The notes under the pieces: model-generated
The model's database searches: none
What the model saw: the letters and a program-made list of their open reading frames with translations, nothing else
What the model was told of the DNA's origin: nothing
Made by a program: the position numbers and the translations under genes
In this document: in pieces, positions 7,135-16,677 of the stretch
How positions within the stretch are numbered: the stretch's first letter is position 1
How the letters are laid out: every line of letters begins with the position of its first letter
Source: Parcubacteria group bacterium Gr01-1014_2
GTDB taxonomy: Bacteria > Patescibacteriota > Minisyncoccia > 2-02-FULL-40-12
Direction of reading: 5' to 3'
Assembly: GCA_007376425.1 (NCBI GenBank)
Contig: VMGG01000002.1
Span: 1 to 36,014 of the forward strand
DNA: 36,014 nt

Positions 7135-10100
7135 ATGGATTTTAATTCAATCAGATTACGTTTAGCCTCGCCAGACGAAATCTTAAGCTGGTCGCATGGC
7201 GAAGTGCTTAAACCAGAGACAATAAATTACCGGACTCAAAGACCAGAGCCGGAGGGTTTGTTTTCGGAAAAAATCTACGGACCGGAAAGAGATTTTGAAT
7301 GCTACTGCGGCAAATACCGAAAAATCCGCTACAAGGGAATAATTTGTGACCGTTGCGGAGTAGAGGTCACTCGTTCCATTGTCAGGCGGGAGAGATTCGG
7401 CCATATAAAGCTTGCTTCGCCGGTTTCCCATATTTGGTTTTTGCGCGGCGTCCCGAGCAGGATGGCCATGATTTTAGATGTGTCTTTGCCTAATCTTGAA
7501 AAAGTGATTTATTTTTCAAGCTACATAATTACTCAGGTCAATGAAGAAGCAAAAACTGAAGCGATGAAGAAAATCGATCAGGAATTCAGGAGTAAATTAA
7601 AAGAATCTAAAAATGAGGAAGAAAAAGAAAAATTCAAAGTTCTCAAAGAAAAAGAGAGGATAATCCTAAAAGAAATCAAGAAATATAAAATTATTTCTGA
7701 ATTGGAATTCAGGGAATTGTCTTTGAAATATGGTGAAGTTTTTGAAGTCGGAATCGGCGCCGAAGCCATCAAGAAAATTTTTGAAGGAATCGATTTGGAC
7801 AATATTGTTAAAGAATTAGAACGAGATTTAAGTATTGCCGGAAATCCACTTCAAATTAAAAAATTGACCCGTCGTTTAAGGCTGATTAAAGGTTTTAGCG
7901 TTTCTAATTCCAGGCCGGAGTGGATGTTTCTTGATGTAATTCCGGTTATTCCGCCAGCCTTAAGGCCGATGGTCCAATTAGACGGCGGACGTTATGCCAC
8001 TTCAGACTTAAATGATTTGTATCGCCGGGTGATTAATCGAAATAATCGATTAAAACATTTATTGGAACTTAAAGCCCCTGAAGTAATCACGAGAAATGAA
8101 AAAAGGATGCTTCAAGAGGCAGTTGACGCCTTGATTGATAATGGCATGAGAAAAGGCCAGGCCCTAACTCAAGCCACGGTCGGCCAAAAAAGAAGCTTAA
8201 AGTCTCTTTCAGATATTTTAAAGGGCAAGCAGGGAAGGTTTAGACAGAATCTTTTAGGTAAAAGAGTAGATTATTCTGGAAGAAGCGTCATCGTTATCGG
8301 GCCAGAACTTAAAATTGACGAATGCGGCTTGCCCAAATACATGGCTTTGGAACTTTTCCGGCCTTTTGTGATTAACCGGTTGATTTCCAAGGGGTTAGTA
8401 AATAATATTCGGGCCGCCGGAAAATTTATTGAAACCGAATCTTCTGAAGTTTGGGAAGCCTTGGAAGAGGTAATTAAGGATAAACTTGTATTGTTAAACC
8501 GGGCGCCGACTTTGCATCGACTCGGAGTCCAGGCATTTCATCCTCGACTGCACGAAGGCAAGGCCATAAGAATTCCGGCTTTGCCAACTCATGCTTTCAA
8601 TGCTGACTTTGACGGCGACCAAATGGCTGTGCATTTGCCTTTGTCTGAAGATGCCCAAGCTGAAGCAAGGAATTTAATGTTGGCCTCCCGGGGGATTCTA
8701 AAACCGGCTACTGGCGAACCAGTTGCTGTGCCGACCAATGACATAGTTTTGGGCTGCTACTGGCTAACAATGATGGTTGATGACTTAAAGGGAGAGGGTA
8801 AAATTTTTTCATCTAAAGAAGAATGCTTGAACGCTTTTGAAAATGAGGTGATTGATTTGCAGGCTAAGATAAAAGTTAGGATGGCTTCAAATAAGAGCGA
8901 AGGGAACAAAGAAGAAATAATTGAGACGAATGCCGGGAGAGTAATTTTTAATGAAATTCTTCCGCCAGATATCAGTTTCGTAAATAAGACCTTAAATAAA
9001 AATGACCTTCAAAAAATAGAAATGGAGGTCTTAGATAAATATGGTTTTAGCGATGAGACCAGTCGGTTTTTAAACGACTTGAAAAATACAGGCTTCAGTT
9101 ATGCTACTCAATCTGGGATTTCCTGGTCAGTTTTCGATTTGAAAATTCCCAAAGAAAAAGAAGAAATTATTAATGCCGCCCAGAAATTGGCTGATGAAAA
9201 CGAAACTCTTTATGAGCAAGGTCTTTTAACTAAATACGAAAGGAGAACTAAAGCAATTGAAATTTGGACTGAAGCTAAATCGAAACTTTCAGACTACGTG
9301 AAAAAGGTGCTTCCTTTGACGAGCCCCGTCAGAATTATGGTTGAATCCAAGGCCAGAGGCTCGTGGTCTGTGATCGACCAGTTAATGGGGATGAGAGGTC
9401 TTTTTACTAATCCAGCCGGAGAAATTATTGAATTGCCGGTCAAAAATTCATTCAAAGAAGGTTTGACTGTTTTGGAATACTTTATTTCAACTCACGGCGC
9501 CAGAAAAGGTTTGGCTGACACTGCTTTAAGGACAGCCACGGCCGGCTATTTAACCCGCCGCTTAGTTGACGTTGTCCAGGATATAACTATTCAGGAAGAA
9601 GATTGTAAAGATAAAGAAGGTTTTATAATTCACGCGAAAGACAGCGAAGCTATTTCTGAAAACCTTGGCAAGCGCGTCATGGGCCGGATCTCTCTCGAAG
9701 AAGTTAAAGATGAAAACGGCAAAGCAGTCATTAAGAAAGGAGACTTAATTTCACGCCATCAAGCTGAGATTGTTGACCATCTTAAACTCGATAGATTAAG
9801 AGTTAGAAGTCTAATCAGCTGTAAATCAAGGAAAGGGGTCTGTCAGATATGCTATGGTTATGATTTGTCAAAAAACCAAATCGTTGAATTGGGCGAGGCA
9901 GTCGGAATCATTACCGCTCAAGCCATTGGGGAACCGGGGACTCAGATGACGATGAGAACTTTTCATACCGGAGGCGTAGCTGGCGGAGACGATATCACTC
10001 TTGGTTTGCCTAGAGTTGAGGAAATTTTTGAAGCCAGATCGCCGTCTTCCAAAGGATTAATTTGCGATGTTGAAGGGCAGGTTAAATCTGTCGAACATAA

Positions 10101-10713
10101 AGAAAATCAAAAAATTATTAAGATAGAAACCGCCGACACCAAAGAAATAAGAGAGTATATTTTGCCGCCTTTGACTTCAGAGATTGTTGCTGAAGGAGAG
10201 TTGGTGGTGAGAGGCCAGCAGTTGTCAGAGGGCAGCTTGGATTTAGGTGAACTTTTCCGGCTTGGCGATAAACCTGAAGTCAGCCGCTATATTATCCGGG
10301 AAATTAAGAATGTTTATTTCACTTCAGGAGAATCAATTAATGATAAACATATCGAAATGATCATTCGTCAGATGTTTTCAAGGGCCAGGATTTTAGATGG
10401 CGGAGACTCGGCTTTTATTCCCGGGGAAGTGCTTGAATTAAATAGAGTTTTAAGTGAAAACGATAAACTTAATCAAGCCGGTAAGAATTCTGTTAAGTAC
10501 GAGCAAATGCTTTCGGGGATTACCAAAGTGGCTTTGACTACAGAGAGTTTCCTTTCGGCGGCCTCATTCCAAGAAACAGCCAGAGTCTTAATTGATGCGG
10601 CCGTGAGCGGCAAAGCCGATAACTTAAGAGGGTTAAAGGAGAATGTAATTATTGGAAGATTAATTCCGGCTGGGACCGGATTTAGGAGGAGAACAGAGGG
10701 CAGGCCAGTATAA
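7135..10713 (+). CDS. rpoC: DNA-directed RNA polymerase subunit beta'
   Basis: Beta' subunit, 1192 residues. In order: N-terminal zinc site [20 protein letters not shown]; the magnesium-binding active-site motif [14 protein letters not shown]; the second zinc cluster [13 protein letters not shown]; and the trigger-loop region with [24 protein letters not shown]. The C-terminus ends at [10 protein letters not shown], a usual bacterial ending. The start ATG at 7135 lies 6 bp after the rpoB stop. About 30 bp after the rpoC stop begins the left arm of a long inverted repeat. Confidence 0.97.
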   Translation: MDFNSIRLRLASPDEILSWSHGEVLKPETINYRTQRPEPEGLFSEKIYGPERDFECYCGKYRKIRYKGIICDRCGVEVTRSIVRRERFGHIKLASPVSHIWFLRGVPSRMAMILDVSLPNLEKVIYFSSYIITQVNEEAKTEAMKKIDQEFRSKLKESKNEEEKEKFKVLKEKERIILKEIKKYKIISELEFRELSLKYGEVFEVGIGAEAIKKIFEGIDLDNIVKELERDLSIAGNPLQIKKLTRRLRLIKGFSVSNSRPEWMFLDVIPVIPPALRPMVQLDGGRYATSDLNDLYRRVINRNNRLKHLLELKAPEVITRNEKRMLQEAVDALIDNGMRKGQALTQATVGQKRSLKSLSDILKGKQGRFRQNLLGKRVDYSGRSVIVIGPELKIDECGLPKYMALELFRPFVINRLISKGLVNNIRAAGKFIETESSEVWEALEEVIKDKLVLLNRAPTLHRLGVQAFHPRLHEGKAIRIPALPTHAFNADFDGDQMAVHLPLSEDAQAEARNLMLASRGILKPATGEPVAVPTNDIVLGCYWLTMMVDDLKGEGKIFSSKEECLNAFENEVIDLQAKIKVRMASNKSEGNKEEIIETNAGRVIFNEILPPDISFVNKTLNKNDLQKIEMEVLDKYGFSDETSRFLNDLKNTGFSYATQSGISWSVFDLKIPKEKEEIINAAQKLADENETLYEQGLLTKYERRTKAIEIWTEAKSKLSDYVKKVLPLTSPVRIMVESKARGSWSVIDQLMGMRGLFTNPAGEIIELPVKNSFKEGLTVLEYFISTHGARKGLADTALRTATAGYLTRRLVDVVQDITIQEEDCKDKEGFIIHAKDSEAISENLGKRVMGRISLEEVKDENGKAVIKKGDLISRHQAEIVDHLKLDRLRVRSLISCKSRKGVCQICYGYDLSKNQIVELGEAVGIITAQAIGEPGTQMTMRTFHTGGVAGGDDITLGLPRVEEIFEARSPSSKGLICDVEGQVKSVEHKENQKIIKIETADTKEIREYILPPLTSEIVAEGELVVRGQQLSEGSLDLGELFRLGDKPEVSRYIIREIKNVYFTSGESINDKHIEMIIRQMFSRARILDGGDSAFIPGEVLELNRVLSENDKLNQAGKNSVKYEQMLSGITKVALTTESFLSAASFQETARVLIDAAVSGKADNLRGLKENVIIGRLIPAGTGFRRRTEGRPV

Positions 10714-10744
10714 AAAAGAAAAGCTTCCCTCGGGTATATGTCTT

Positions 10745-11000
10745 CGGGCCCTTTCTTGGGCAACGCCTTTCAGGAAACGCTCGGCCTCGTACAGTTTTAT
10801 AATTCTATCATTTTCTGTTTATCAGAATATGAATAAGAATTCATATAATAACTGCGCTCGGTTGAAATGAGTAAATTTATTTACTCATTTCTCCCTCGCT
10901 TGTTATTATAAACCCCTCGCTCATCCATCGCCTCGCTACCTATCTTATCTTCTCTTAACGGCTCGGCTCCGGATGTTCCTGAGAAGGCATCGCCCAACTG
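10745..11000 (+). repeat. Left arm of long inverted repeat
   Basis: Matches the reverse complement of 11779-11957 over most of its length. Shared blocks include CTTTCTTGGGCAA, GCCTTTCAGGAAACGCTCGG, CGCCTCGCTAC, CTTCTCTTAACGGCTCGGCT and TTCCTGAGAAGGCATCGCCC. It holds about 80 nt not present in the other arm (10829-10910), itself a palindrome: GAAATGAGTAAAT at 10864-10876 faces ATTTACTCATTTC at 10879-10891, inside ATAATAAC/GTTATTAT. No gene is seen here. Confidence 0.88.
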
Positions 11001-11107
11001 GCCCTATTTAAAAATTCAGAGAGATCTATACGCCTCACGCTTTTCTTTTTTTATTTCAGTCCAAAAACCCTTGGAAAATCATGGTTTTTAGTTGAGTTTT
11101 TCTGAAT

Positions 11108-11136
11108 TTGACAGAGTGGAGATTTAGAGGTATAAT
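11108..11136 (+). promoter_or_regulatory. Consensus sigma70 promoter of the cassette gene
   Basis: TTGACA at 11108-11113, a 17-bp spacer, and TATAAT at 11131-11136: a perfect match to the housekeeping consensus. It lies about 105 bp before the ATG of the gene between the inverted arms. Confidence 0.85.
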
Positions 11137-11240
11137 TGGGATATAGTCAAATTCCTGTTTGTATAGACAGGTCCTCCGTAAGGAGAAGGGCGTTAGGTTC
11201 CTGCGCCAATCAGGAATCAGTTCTTTCAAAGAGGTGCCGT

Positions 11241-11606
11241 ATGGCAACTGATCAGATTATGAATGGTCCGTCGAAGTGGGATTTGATGCTTTCTCTGTTT
11301 CATGGGAATGCCAATCGACGCGAGAGTGTAAGTTTCGTCATTGGCCATCAGTCGTCAGGACTCTACGTTCCCATCGGTGAGTGTATTGAAAAGGGCAGGG
11401 TGACAGTCCAGATCGACTCCCTGCAGAGAGAAGACGGCTCTGGCGAGACGTGGAACTTCACGGGCTACGAAATTGTCACAGAGTGGAAGACGCACTTTTC
11501 GCAGGCCTATGGTCCCGGGCCTACAACGGGCGGACCGCGTCTGGGAAGACCTGCGAAAGGTTTCTTCTCGACGCGAACCCGCACAGGAACCATCGAGTTC
11601 GATTAG
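11241..11606 (+). CDS. Orphan protein in an inverted-repeat cassette
   Basis: A 121-residue protein (start MATDQIMNG) that I do not recognise. It has no membrane segment or signal peptide. The middle (about residues 25-75) looks like beta structure, and the tail is rich in Gly, Thr, Arg and Pro (GPGPTTGGPRLGRPAKG). The ATG at 11241 is chosen over an upstream in-frame start because AAAGAGG lies about 7 nt before it. The gene has its own consensus promoter and two downstream hairpins, and it sits alone between the inverted arms filling the rpoC-ftsK gap. Its base composition is more GC-rich than its neighbours. This points to a transferable single-gene cassette, but its function is unknown. Confidence 0.65.
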   Translation: MATDQIMNGPSKWDLMLSLFHGNANRRESVSFVIGHQSSGLYVPIGECIEKGRVTVQIDSLQREDGSGETWNFTGYEIVTEWKTHFSQAYGPGPTTGGPRLGRPAKGFFSTRTRTGTIEFD

Positions 11607-11622
11607 TAACACCTTCCAGCTA

Positions 11623-11651
11623 ACGGTCAGACACTTCGCGTGTCTGACCGT
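11623..11651 (+). terminator. Strong hairpin after the cassette gene
   Basis: ACGGTCAGACAC pairs perfectly with GTGTCTGACCGT (12 bp, 5-nt loop), 16 bp after the stop codon. There is no strong T-run directly after it, so it may protect the 3' end as well as terminate. Confidence 0.65.
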
Positions 11652-11700
11652 CCCACCAGAGATTTTTTGAAAAAGAAGTTTCTGGCGGGATTCTAAGAAT

Positions 11701-11733
11701 AAGGCACTGGAGAAATCCGGTGCCTTTTCTTTT
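11701..11733 (+). terminator. Intrinsic terminator of the cassette transcript
   Basis: AAGGCAC/GTGCCTT stem followed by TTCTTTT. Upstream at 11656-11683 another weaker stem (CCAGA/TCTGG around AAAAAG) is visible. Confidence 0.7.
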
Positions 11734-11778
11734 GGGCTTCGCCGGTGCTAGGTTGCTAAGTCCTCGCTATATTCTTTT

Positions 11779-11957
11779 CGCCCGTTGGGCGATGCCTTCT
11801 CAGGAACCTCATGAGCCGAGCCGTTAAGAGAAGATGAGATTTGTAGCGAGGCGAAAGAGGAGCGAGGGTTTATTCTGATAAACAAGAGATAAGATAATTA
11901 TAAAAGTTGTATGGGGCCGAGCGTTTCCTGAAAGGCATTGCCCAAGAAAGGGCGAAA
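11779..11957 (+). repeat. Right arm of long inverted repeat
   Basis: Reverse-complement partner of 10745-11000. It ends about 18 bp before the ftsK start codon. Together the arms enclose about 780 bp with one gene. No transposase is encoded inside. Confidence 0.88.
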
Positions 11958-11974
11958 ATGTTAAGCTATTGGCG

Positions 11975-14194
11975 ATGGGAAGAAAGAAAAAAAAGCTCAA
12001 AAAAGATAGTGACGACGAAAAACCGAAGAAGGGTTCACGGGTAAGTTCTGAAACCCAAAACAGTGTTTTTGCAGTATCCTGCTTTGCGATATCTGTCCTT
12101 ACGGTCTTAAGTTTTTTAGGTCATGGCGGCCGGGCCGGCGATTTATTTAATAATTCTTCTCACACTTTATTCGGCTGGGGCTTTTTTATAATTCCGATTG
12201 CTTTTCTTTTGCTTGGCGTTTCTTTTCTTAGATTTTATAGCCGTGAATCGAAAACCCCCTCAACTTTAGGAGTTGGTATTTTTGTTTTAGCGATTTTGGG
12301 GATATTTTTTATTGTTGGCAATGACCAGATTTTTCAAGACCGAGTCAGTCAAAGCGGTTATCTTGGCGTTATTTTAGGTTACCCCTTGCTTAATCTTTTT
12401 GGCTTTGCCTCCTCCTTGATTATTTTACTGGCCGCGATTTTCATTTCATTCCTGGTTTCAATGGATATACCCTTGCATCGGTTGATTTTTAAGGAAAAAG
12501 AGGAGAATGAAGAAGGGGCTGGCCGAGATTTAAAAGAGGATGAATTGATAATTAGACAAGGAGGCAGTGGAGTTAAGCCGGTTTTTGAAGCGAAAGCTAT
12601 AAAAATGGAGAAAAGGAATGATCCCTCCAACGCTCGAGCTACAGAGGGCGAGGAGGATGAAGAGCCGGAATTCAATATTAAAATTACAAGCCGGAAATGG
12701 AAATTGCCGCCGCTTGATCTATTAAGGAGCGACAGCGATGTCCCCAGGGCCGGTGATGTTGCTGCTTCGGCCGCGGTAATCAGGAAAACGCTTTCAAATT
12801 TTGGAATTGATGTTGAGATGGGCGAGATAAATGTGGGGCCGACTGTAACCCAATACACTTTGCGGCCGGCTGTAGGAGTGAAGCTTTCAAAGATAACTTC
12901 TTTAAACAGCGATCTTGCTTTATCTTTGGCCAGCCATCCTATTCGGATTGAGGCGCCGATCCCGGGCAAATCCTTGGTTGGGATCGAAGTGCCAAACCGA
13001 AAAGCCGCCTTAGTCGGCTTGAAAAATCTTCTTGAGATTGACCAGTTCAAGGAAACCCCTTATTTTCTGCCTTTGGCTTTGGGCCGCGATGTGGCTGGTT
13101 ATCCTGTTTTTGGACCGCTTGAAAAAATGCCCCATCTTTTGATTGCCGGCGCCACGGGCAGCGGCAAGTCAGTGGCTATAAACTCAATTATTTTATCGTT
13201 GCTTTATAAGCATTCGCCTGACCTTTTGAAGTTCATAATGATTGACCCGAAGCGGGTTGAATTAAGTTTATATAACGGCATTCCTCATTTGATCACTCCG
13301 GTAATCGTTGAGAATAAAAAAGCGATCAATGCCCTTCGCTGGATGGTAAAAGAAATGGAAAGAAGATATGAGATGATTTCGCGTTCCCATGCCAGAGATA
13401 TTTTTTCATACAATTCAAAGCAGATTTCCAAGAAGCGGACGTTGATGCCTTTTATTGTTTTGATAATTGATGAACTCGCTGATCTCATGGCTGCTTATGG
13501 GCGAGATTTGGAAGGTTCAGTTGTCCGTCTGGCGCAGATGTCGCGGGCGGTCGGGGTTCATTTAATTGTTTCGACTCAAAGGCCTTCAGTCGAAGTTATC
13601 ACTGGTTTGATTAAAGCAAATATTACCTCGCGGGTCGCTTTTCAGGTGGCGAGCCAGGTTGATTCCAGAACCATTCTGGATATGTCCGGAGCCGAAAAAT
13701 TACTTGGTTCAGGCGATATGCTTTATCTGGCCGGCGATTCTGGCAAGCCTCGGCGGCTCCAAGGGCCTTTTGTTTCAGAAAAGGAAGTCAAGGGCGTGGT
13801 CAAATTCCTCAAGGACCAGGAATATGAAGTCGAGGAGGAAAAAATTGGCGAAACATTAGAAGAATCATTAGCCCAAAGCATTGAAGGCGGTCCGTCTCAA
13901 GCCATTGGTAGAGATTTTTTAGATGATGATGATTTATTATTTGGCGAAGCCAAAGAAACTGTTATTCAAGCTAAAAAAGCTTCCGCCTCTTTACTTCAGA
14001 GGCGATTACGGGTTGGCTATGCCCGGGCGGCTCGTCTTTTAGATATCCTTGAGGAAAAAGGAGTGATTGGTCCTCCTGATGGAGCCAAGCCGAGAGAAGT
14101 ACTGGTTAAAAGTGAAACTAACGAACCAATTATTGACGCTACTGTTGACGAAAAAGTTGACGTGAATGATGAAAACAGCGATACTTTAATATAA
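11975..14194 (+). CDS. ftsK: DNA translocase FtsK
   Basis: Septal DNA pump that clears and segregates chromosomes during division. 739 residues from the ATG at 11975; an in-frame TTG lies two codons upstream. After a basic, charged N-terminus come four membrane segments (about residues 30-165), an acidic linker (about 175-235), then the motor: Walker A GATGSGKS at about 392-399, MIDPKRVELSLYNGIPHL, a hydrophobic strand ending IIDELADLM (Walker B), and STQRPSVEVITGLIKANITSR. The C-terminal winged-helix gamma domain is present (about 660-715, LLQRRLRVGYARAARLLDILE), which suggests the pump reads oriented DNA sites. It is followed after 78 bp by recA. Confidence 0.96.
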   Translation: MGRKKKKLKKDSDDEKPKKGSRVSSETQNSVFAVSCFAISVLTVLSFLGHGGRAGDLFNNSSHTLFGWGFFIIPIAFLLLGVSFLRFYSRESKTPSTLGVGIFVLAILGIFFIVGNDQIFQDRVSQSGYLGVILGYPLLNLFGFASSLIILLAAIFISFLVSMDIPLHRLIFKEKEENEEGAGRDLKEDELIIRQGGSGVKPVFEAKAIKMEKRNDPSNARATEGEEDEEPEFNIKITSRKWKLPPLDLLRSDSDVPRAGDVAASAAVIRKTLSNFGIDVEMGEINVGPTVTQYTLRPAVGVKLSKITSLNSDLALSLASHPIRIEAPIPGKSLVGIEVPNRKAALVGLKNLLEIDQFKETPYFLPLALGRDVAGYPVFGPLEKMPHLLIAGATGSGKSVAINSIILSLLYKHSPDLLKFIMIDPKRVELSLYNGIPHLITPVIVENKKAINALRWMVKEMERRYEMISRSHARDIFSYNSKQISKKRTLMPFIVLIIDELADLMAAYGRDLEGSVVRLAQMSRAVGVHLIVSTQRPSVEVITGLIKANITSRVAFQVASQVDSRTILDMSGAEKLLGSGDMLYLAGDSGKPRRLQGPFVSEKEVKGVVKFLKDQEYEVEEEKIGETLEESLAQSIEGGPSQAIGRDFLDDDDLLFGEAKETVIQAKKASASLLQRRLRVGYARAARLLDILEEKGVIGPPDGAKPREVLVKSETNEPIIDATVDEKVDVNDENSDTLI

Positions 14195-14199
14195 TTTCT

Positions 14200-14270
14200 T
14201 AATTCGTATAATTAGTATCCATTAGTATATTAGTATCGATACCAATATACGAATTATACTAATAATACTA
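14200..14270 (+). repeat. AT-rich inverted and direct repeats before recA
   Basis: TAATTCGTATA (14200-14210) faces its exact reverse complement TATACGAATTA (14246-14256). The octamer ATTAGTAT or its complement recurs several times between and after them. The unit fills the ftsK-recA gap and runs up to the recA start codon. Confidence 0.75.
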
Positions 14271-14272
14271 AT

Positions 14273-15292
14273 GTGATTGTTAAAAAAACCGATTCAAAAA
14301 CTTCAGACCGGGCAAAGCTAGTTGAAACCGCGGTAAAAGAGATTAGAGATAAATACGGCGAAGGGGCGATAATGAAGCTCGGTGAGGCGAGGCGGGTTGA
14401 TGTTGACGTTATTCCGACCGGTTCCATTTCTTTGGATATTGCTCTCGGGGTAATGGGCATGCCTCGGGGAAGAGTTATTGAAATCTACGGACCTGAAAGT
14501 TCTGGAAAGACGACCTTGGCTTTGCATGTTGTGGCTGAAGCCCAGAAGCGGGGAGGGCAAGCAGCTTTTGTTGATGCCGAGCACGCCTTAGATCCGGAGT
14601 ACGCTAAAAAAATCGGAGTCCGAATTGATGACTTATTGATTTCCCAGCCAGATCATGGCGAACAGGCTCTTGAAATAGTAGAGACTTTGATTAAGTCAGG
14701 GACAATGGATGTGATTGTGGTTGATTCAGTGGCGGCCTTGACTCCCAAAGCTGAAATTGAAGGGGATATGGGTCAGCAGCACATTGGGTTGCAAGCTAGG
14801 CTCATGTCTCATGCTCTTCGCAAGCTTACCGCCATAGTCGCTAAATCAAGGACCGTCTTGATTTTTATAAACCAGATTCGTCATCAGATCGGGGTGATGT
14901 TTGGAAACCCCGAAGTTACGCCGGGCGGCAAGGCTCTTAAGTTTTATTCTTCAATAAGAATAGATGTCCGCCGGATTGCCCAAGTCCAGTCAGGAGAAAA
15001 AATTATTGGCGGCCGGCACCGGGCCAAAGTGGTTAAAAACAAAGTTGCCCCGCCCTTCAGGCAGGCTGAATTTGATATTTTGTATAACGAGGGCATTTCC
15101 CGTCTTTCTGATTTGGTTAATTCAGGAGTTAAATACGGAATTTTGGCTCGTTCAGGCGCTTGGTATAATTTTGATAAAATAAAACTTGGGCAAGGTTTGG
15201 AAAGCGCCCGGAGCTTTTTGAAAGACAACGAAAAAATGGCTCAAGAGATTGCAAAAAAAGTGAGAGATTCGGCGTTTAAGGAAGAAGGCTAA
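14273..15292 (+). CDS. recA: Recombinase RecA
   Basis: ATP-dependent strand-exchange protein for homologous recombination, and SOS co-protease where LexA is present. 339 residues, close to the usual 340-350. It shows Walker A GPESSGKT (73-80), the [17 protein letters not shown] segment, [19 protein letters not shown] (Walker B and loop L1 region), [22 protein letters not shown] (loop L2) and GGRALKFYSS-like residues. A GTG at 14273 is used as start, since no ATG in frame gives a normal N-terminus. It converges on rpsR on the other strand with only 1 bp between stops. Confidence 0.97.
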   Translation: MIVKKTDSKTSDRAKLVETAVKEIRDKYGEGAIMKLGEARRVDVDVIPTGSISLDIALGVMGMPRGRVIEIYGPESSGKTTLALHVVAEAQKRGGQAAFVDAEHALDPEYAKKIGVRIDDLLISQPDHGEQALEIVETLIKSGTMDVIVVDSVAALTPKAEIEGDMGQQHIGLQARLMSHALRKLTAIVAKSRTVLIFINQIRHQIGVMFGNPEVTPGGKALKFYSSIRIDVRRIAQVQSGEKIIGGRHRAKVVKNKVAPPFRQAEFDILYNEGISRLSDLVNSGVKYGILARSGAWYNFDKIKLGQGLESARSFLKDNEKMAQEIAKKVRDSAFKEEG

Positions 15293-15293
15293 G

Positions 15294-15512
15294 TTAGACT
15301 CCATATTTTCTTTCTTGCTTAGGAGCAGTCGGGAGCAAGGCAAGCTGACGTGCTATTTTTATGGCTTGAGAAATTCGGCGCTGGTGCTTTTTACAGAGAT
15401 TATTATGCCGGCCCTTTTTTATTTCCAACTCTTGATTTAAAAACTGTCTCAATTCTTTTGGATTTTTATAGTCAAACTTATAAGTATTTTTTTGGCAGAC
15501 TAGGCAAGGCAT
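15294..15512 (-). CDS. rpsR: 30S ribosomal protein bS18
   Basis: Small-subunit protein that pairs with bS6 on the platform. 72 residues from the ATG at 15512 (an earlier in-frame ATG at 15527 would overlap ssb). The family core is visible: FDYKNPKELRQFLNQ, then CKKHQRRISQAIKIARQLALLP, the conserved rRNA-binding helix. The start MPCLVCQK has a CxxC pair, seen in some S18 proteins. It is the last gene of the minus-strand order ychF-rpsF-ssb-rpsR, with its ATG overlapping the ssb stop region. Confidence 0.93.
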   Translation of the reverse strand: MPCLVCQKNTYKFDYKNPKELRQFLNQELEIKKGRHNNLCKKHQRRISQAIKIARQLALLPTAPKQERKYGV

Positions 15513-15513
15513 A

Positions 15514-16083
15514 TCAAAATGGAACATCCTTCAACTGAACTTCATCTTCTTCGACTTCAGAGTCAGACGGCGGCTCGTTTTCATTGACTATTGGTATTTC
15601 TTCCTTGCCCGCCGTAGGGCTTCGACTGAGCTCAGCCGAACGTCCTTCAGCAGAGGCGGGTTTAATCATTTTTGCTCCTTGGTCCTGCATTCCTTCCCGC
15701 CCTTGGCGCACCGTAGCTTCGCCACGAGGCGAGAGCTCGCCTTCAGCGGCTCTCCTCGGCTTTGGTCCAAGCTGTAAGCTTTCAGCTACTATTTCTGTTT
15801 TATATCTTTTCACCCCATCCTGGCCTTCCCAATTCCGAGTCTGCAAACGGCCCTCAATCATTAACATCGAACCTTTATTCAGGTATTGGTTGGCAATTTG
15901 GGCCAAACGGCCCCAGACCACGACATTATGGAATTCCGAAGATTCTTTTCTTTGGCCGGATTGGTCATTCCAGATTCTATTGGTGACCATTCTTAGGCTG
16001 GCTACTTCTTGGCCCGAAGGAGTTGTCCTGAATTCCGGATCGCTGGCTAATCTCCCGATTAAATAAACTTTATTTAAATTCAT
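15514..16083 (-). CDS. ssb: Single-stranded DNA-binding protein with palindrome-derived linker
   Basis: 189 residues. The OB fold covers about residues 1-108 (MNLNKVYLIGRLASDPEFR, then FHNVVVWGRLAQIANQYLNKG and IEGRLQTRNWE). The tail ends DEVQLKDVPF, the acidic partner-binding tip of SSB in variant form. The linker between is unusual. Part of it is encoded by palindromic DNA: 15727-15742 (AGGCGAGAGCTCGCCT, encoding GELSPRG) and 15621-15640 (TTCGACTGAGCTCAGCCGAA, encoding RSAELSR). These look like in-frame insertions tolerated by the disordered linker. The gene lies between rpsF and rpsR, the classical arrangement. Confidence 0.95.
   Translation of the reverse strand: MNLNKVYLIGRLASDPEFRTTPSGQEVASLRMVTNRIWNDQSGQRKESSEFHNVVVWGRLAQIANQYLNKGSMLMIEGRLQTRNWEGQDGVKRYKTEIVAESLQLGPKPRRAAEGELSPRGEATVRQGREGMQDQGAKMIKPASAEGRSAELSRSPTAGKEEIPIVNENEPPSDSEVEEDEVQLKDVPF
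15621..15640 (+). repeat. Palindromic element inside ssb
   Basis: TTCGACTGAGCTCAGCCGAA is a near-perfect 20-bp palindrome (one mismatched pair) in the linker part of ssb. A related unit, CCTGAGCCATGTCGAAGG, occurs between genes at 19142-19159. Confidence 0.65.
15727..15742 (+). repeat. Second palindromic element inside ssb
   Basis: AGGCGAGAGCTCGCCT, palindromic apart from one internal base pair, within the ssb linker. Confidence 0.55.
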
Positions 16084-16103
16084 TAGTATTATTCGGATGG
16101 GCG

Positions 16104-16195
16104 CATTCGCATTGTCCCGACTTTGTCGAGGATCCTCGATTCCGCAAAGCTGAATCGGGACCGAAGGACGCAGTCCGAAGGCGCGCTATTCGCAT
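16104..16195 (+). repeat. Dispersed palindromic repeat between rpsF and ssb
   Basis: Core 16114-16161: GTCCCGA and TCGGGAC face each other around CGAGGATCCTCG (16127-16138). About 34 bp of this core, from CGAGGATCCTCGATTCCGC onward to GAATCGGGAC, recur almost exactly inside the nucleotidyltransferase gene at 29652-29686. ATTCGCAT occurs on both sides (16104-16111 and 16188-16195) and could be a target duplication. Confidence 0.75.
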
Positions 16196-16196
16196 G

Positions 16197-16634
16197 CTAT
16201 AGTTTTTCCAAAATTTCTTCTATTTTTTTATCTAACTCTTCAGTTTCTTTTTTGGTAATTTCCGGCGAGGGGGCTTCTTTCAACGGTTTGGCTGTTTTAA
16301 TTTTTGCCGGTTTTGCGGGTTTGATTTTTTCCTCTTCTTTTTTAATCACCACGAACCTTAATATATTTTCATTAAGCACGAGGTTTTTATTTATTTTTTC
16401 AACTATGTCTCGGGGAGCGAAAAATTCAAGGTAGCCGAAGTTGGAAAACTGCTCCCGTTTAATCGGGTAAGCCAGCCTGATTTTTTTAATTTCTCCGTAG
16501 CGGCCGACAATGCCGCCCGATTTTGAAATTAATTCTTCGATTTCCCGCCTTTTTTCATCAACTTGGGCCTCGGTAAAAGAAGGGAGAAAATGAAAAGCCA
16601 ATTCATATTGCTGTCGCTGGGCCAGTTCTTCCAT
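16197..16634 (-). CDS. rpsF: 30S ribosomal protein bS6
   Basis: 145 residues from the ATG at 16634; an upstream TTG at 16670 is in frame but gives an atypical N-terminus. The ferredoxin-like S6 fold is visible from QQYELAFHFLP through IVGRYGEIKKIRLAYPIKREQFSNFGYLEFFAP to ENILRFVVIKKE (about residue 98). A charged, Lys/Pro-rich C-terminal extension of ~47 residues follows, longer than in E. coli S6. It binds bS18 on the platform, in line with rpsR two genes downstream. It lies 43 bp after ychF. Confidence 0.94.
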   Translation of the reverse strand: MEELAQRQQYELAFHFLPSFTEAQVDEKRREIEELISKSGGIVGRYGEIKKIRLAYPIKREQFSNFGYLEFFAPRDIVEKINKNLVLNENILRFVVIKKEEEKIKPAKPAKIKTAKPLKEAPSPEITKKETEELDKKIEEILEKL

Positions 16635-16677
16635 GTCCCGTAATTTATCATAACGGATTTGTTGGGTCAACCTTGCT

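Noticed and set aside
16635-16670. Upstream TTG start of rpsF
   Set aside because: It would add 12 residues unlike the S6 N-terminus; the ATG at 16634 fits the family better.
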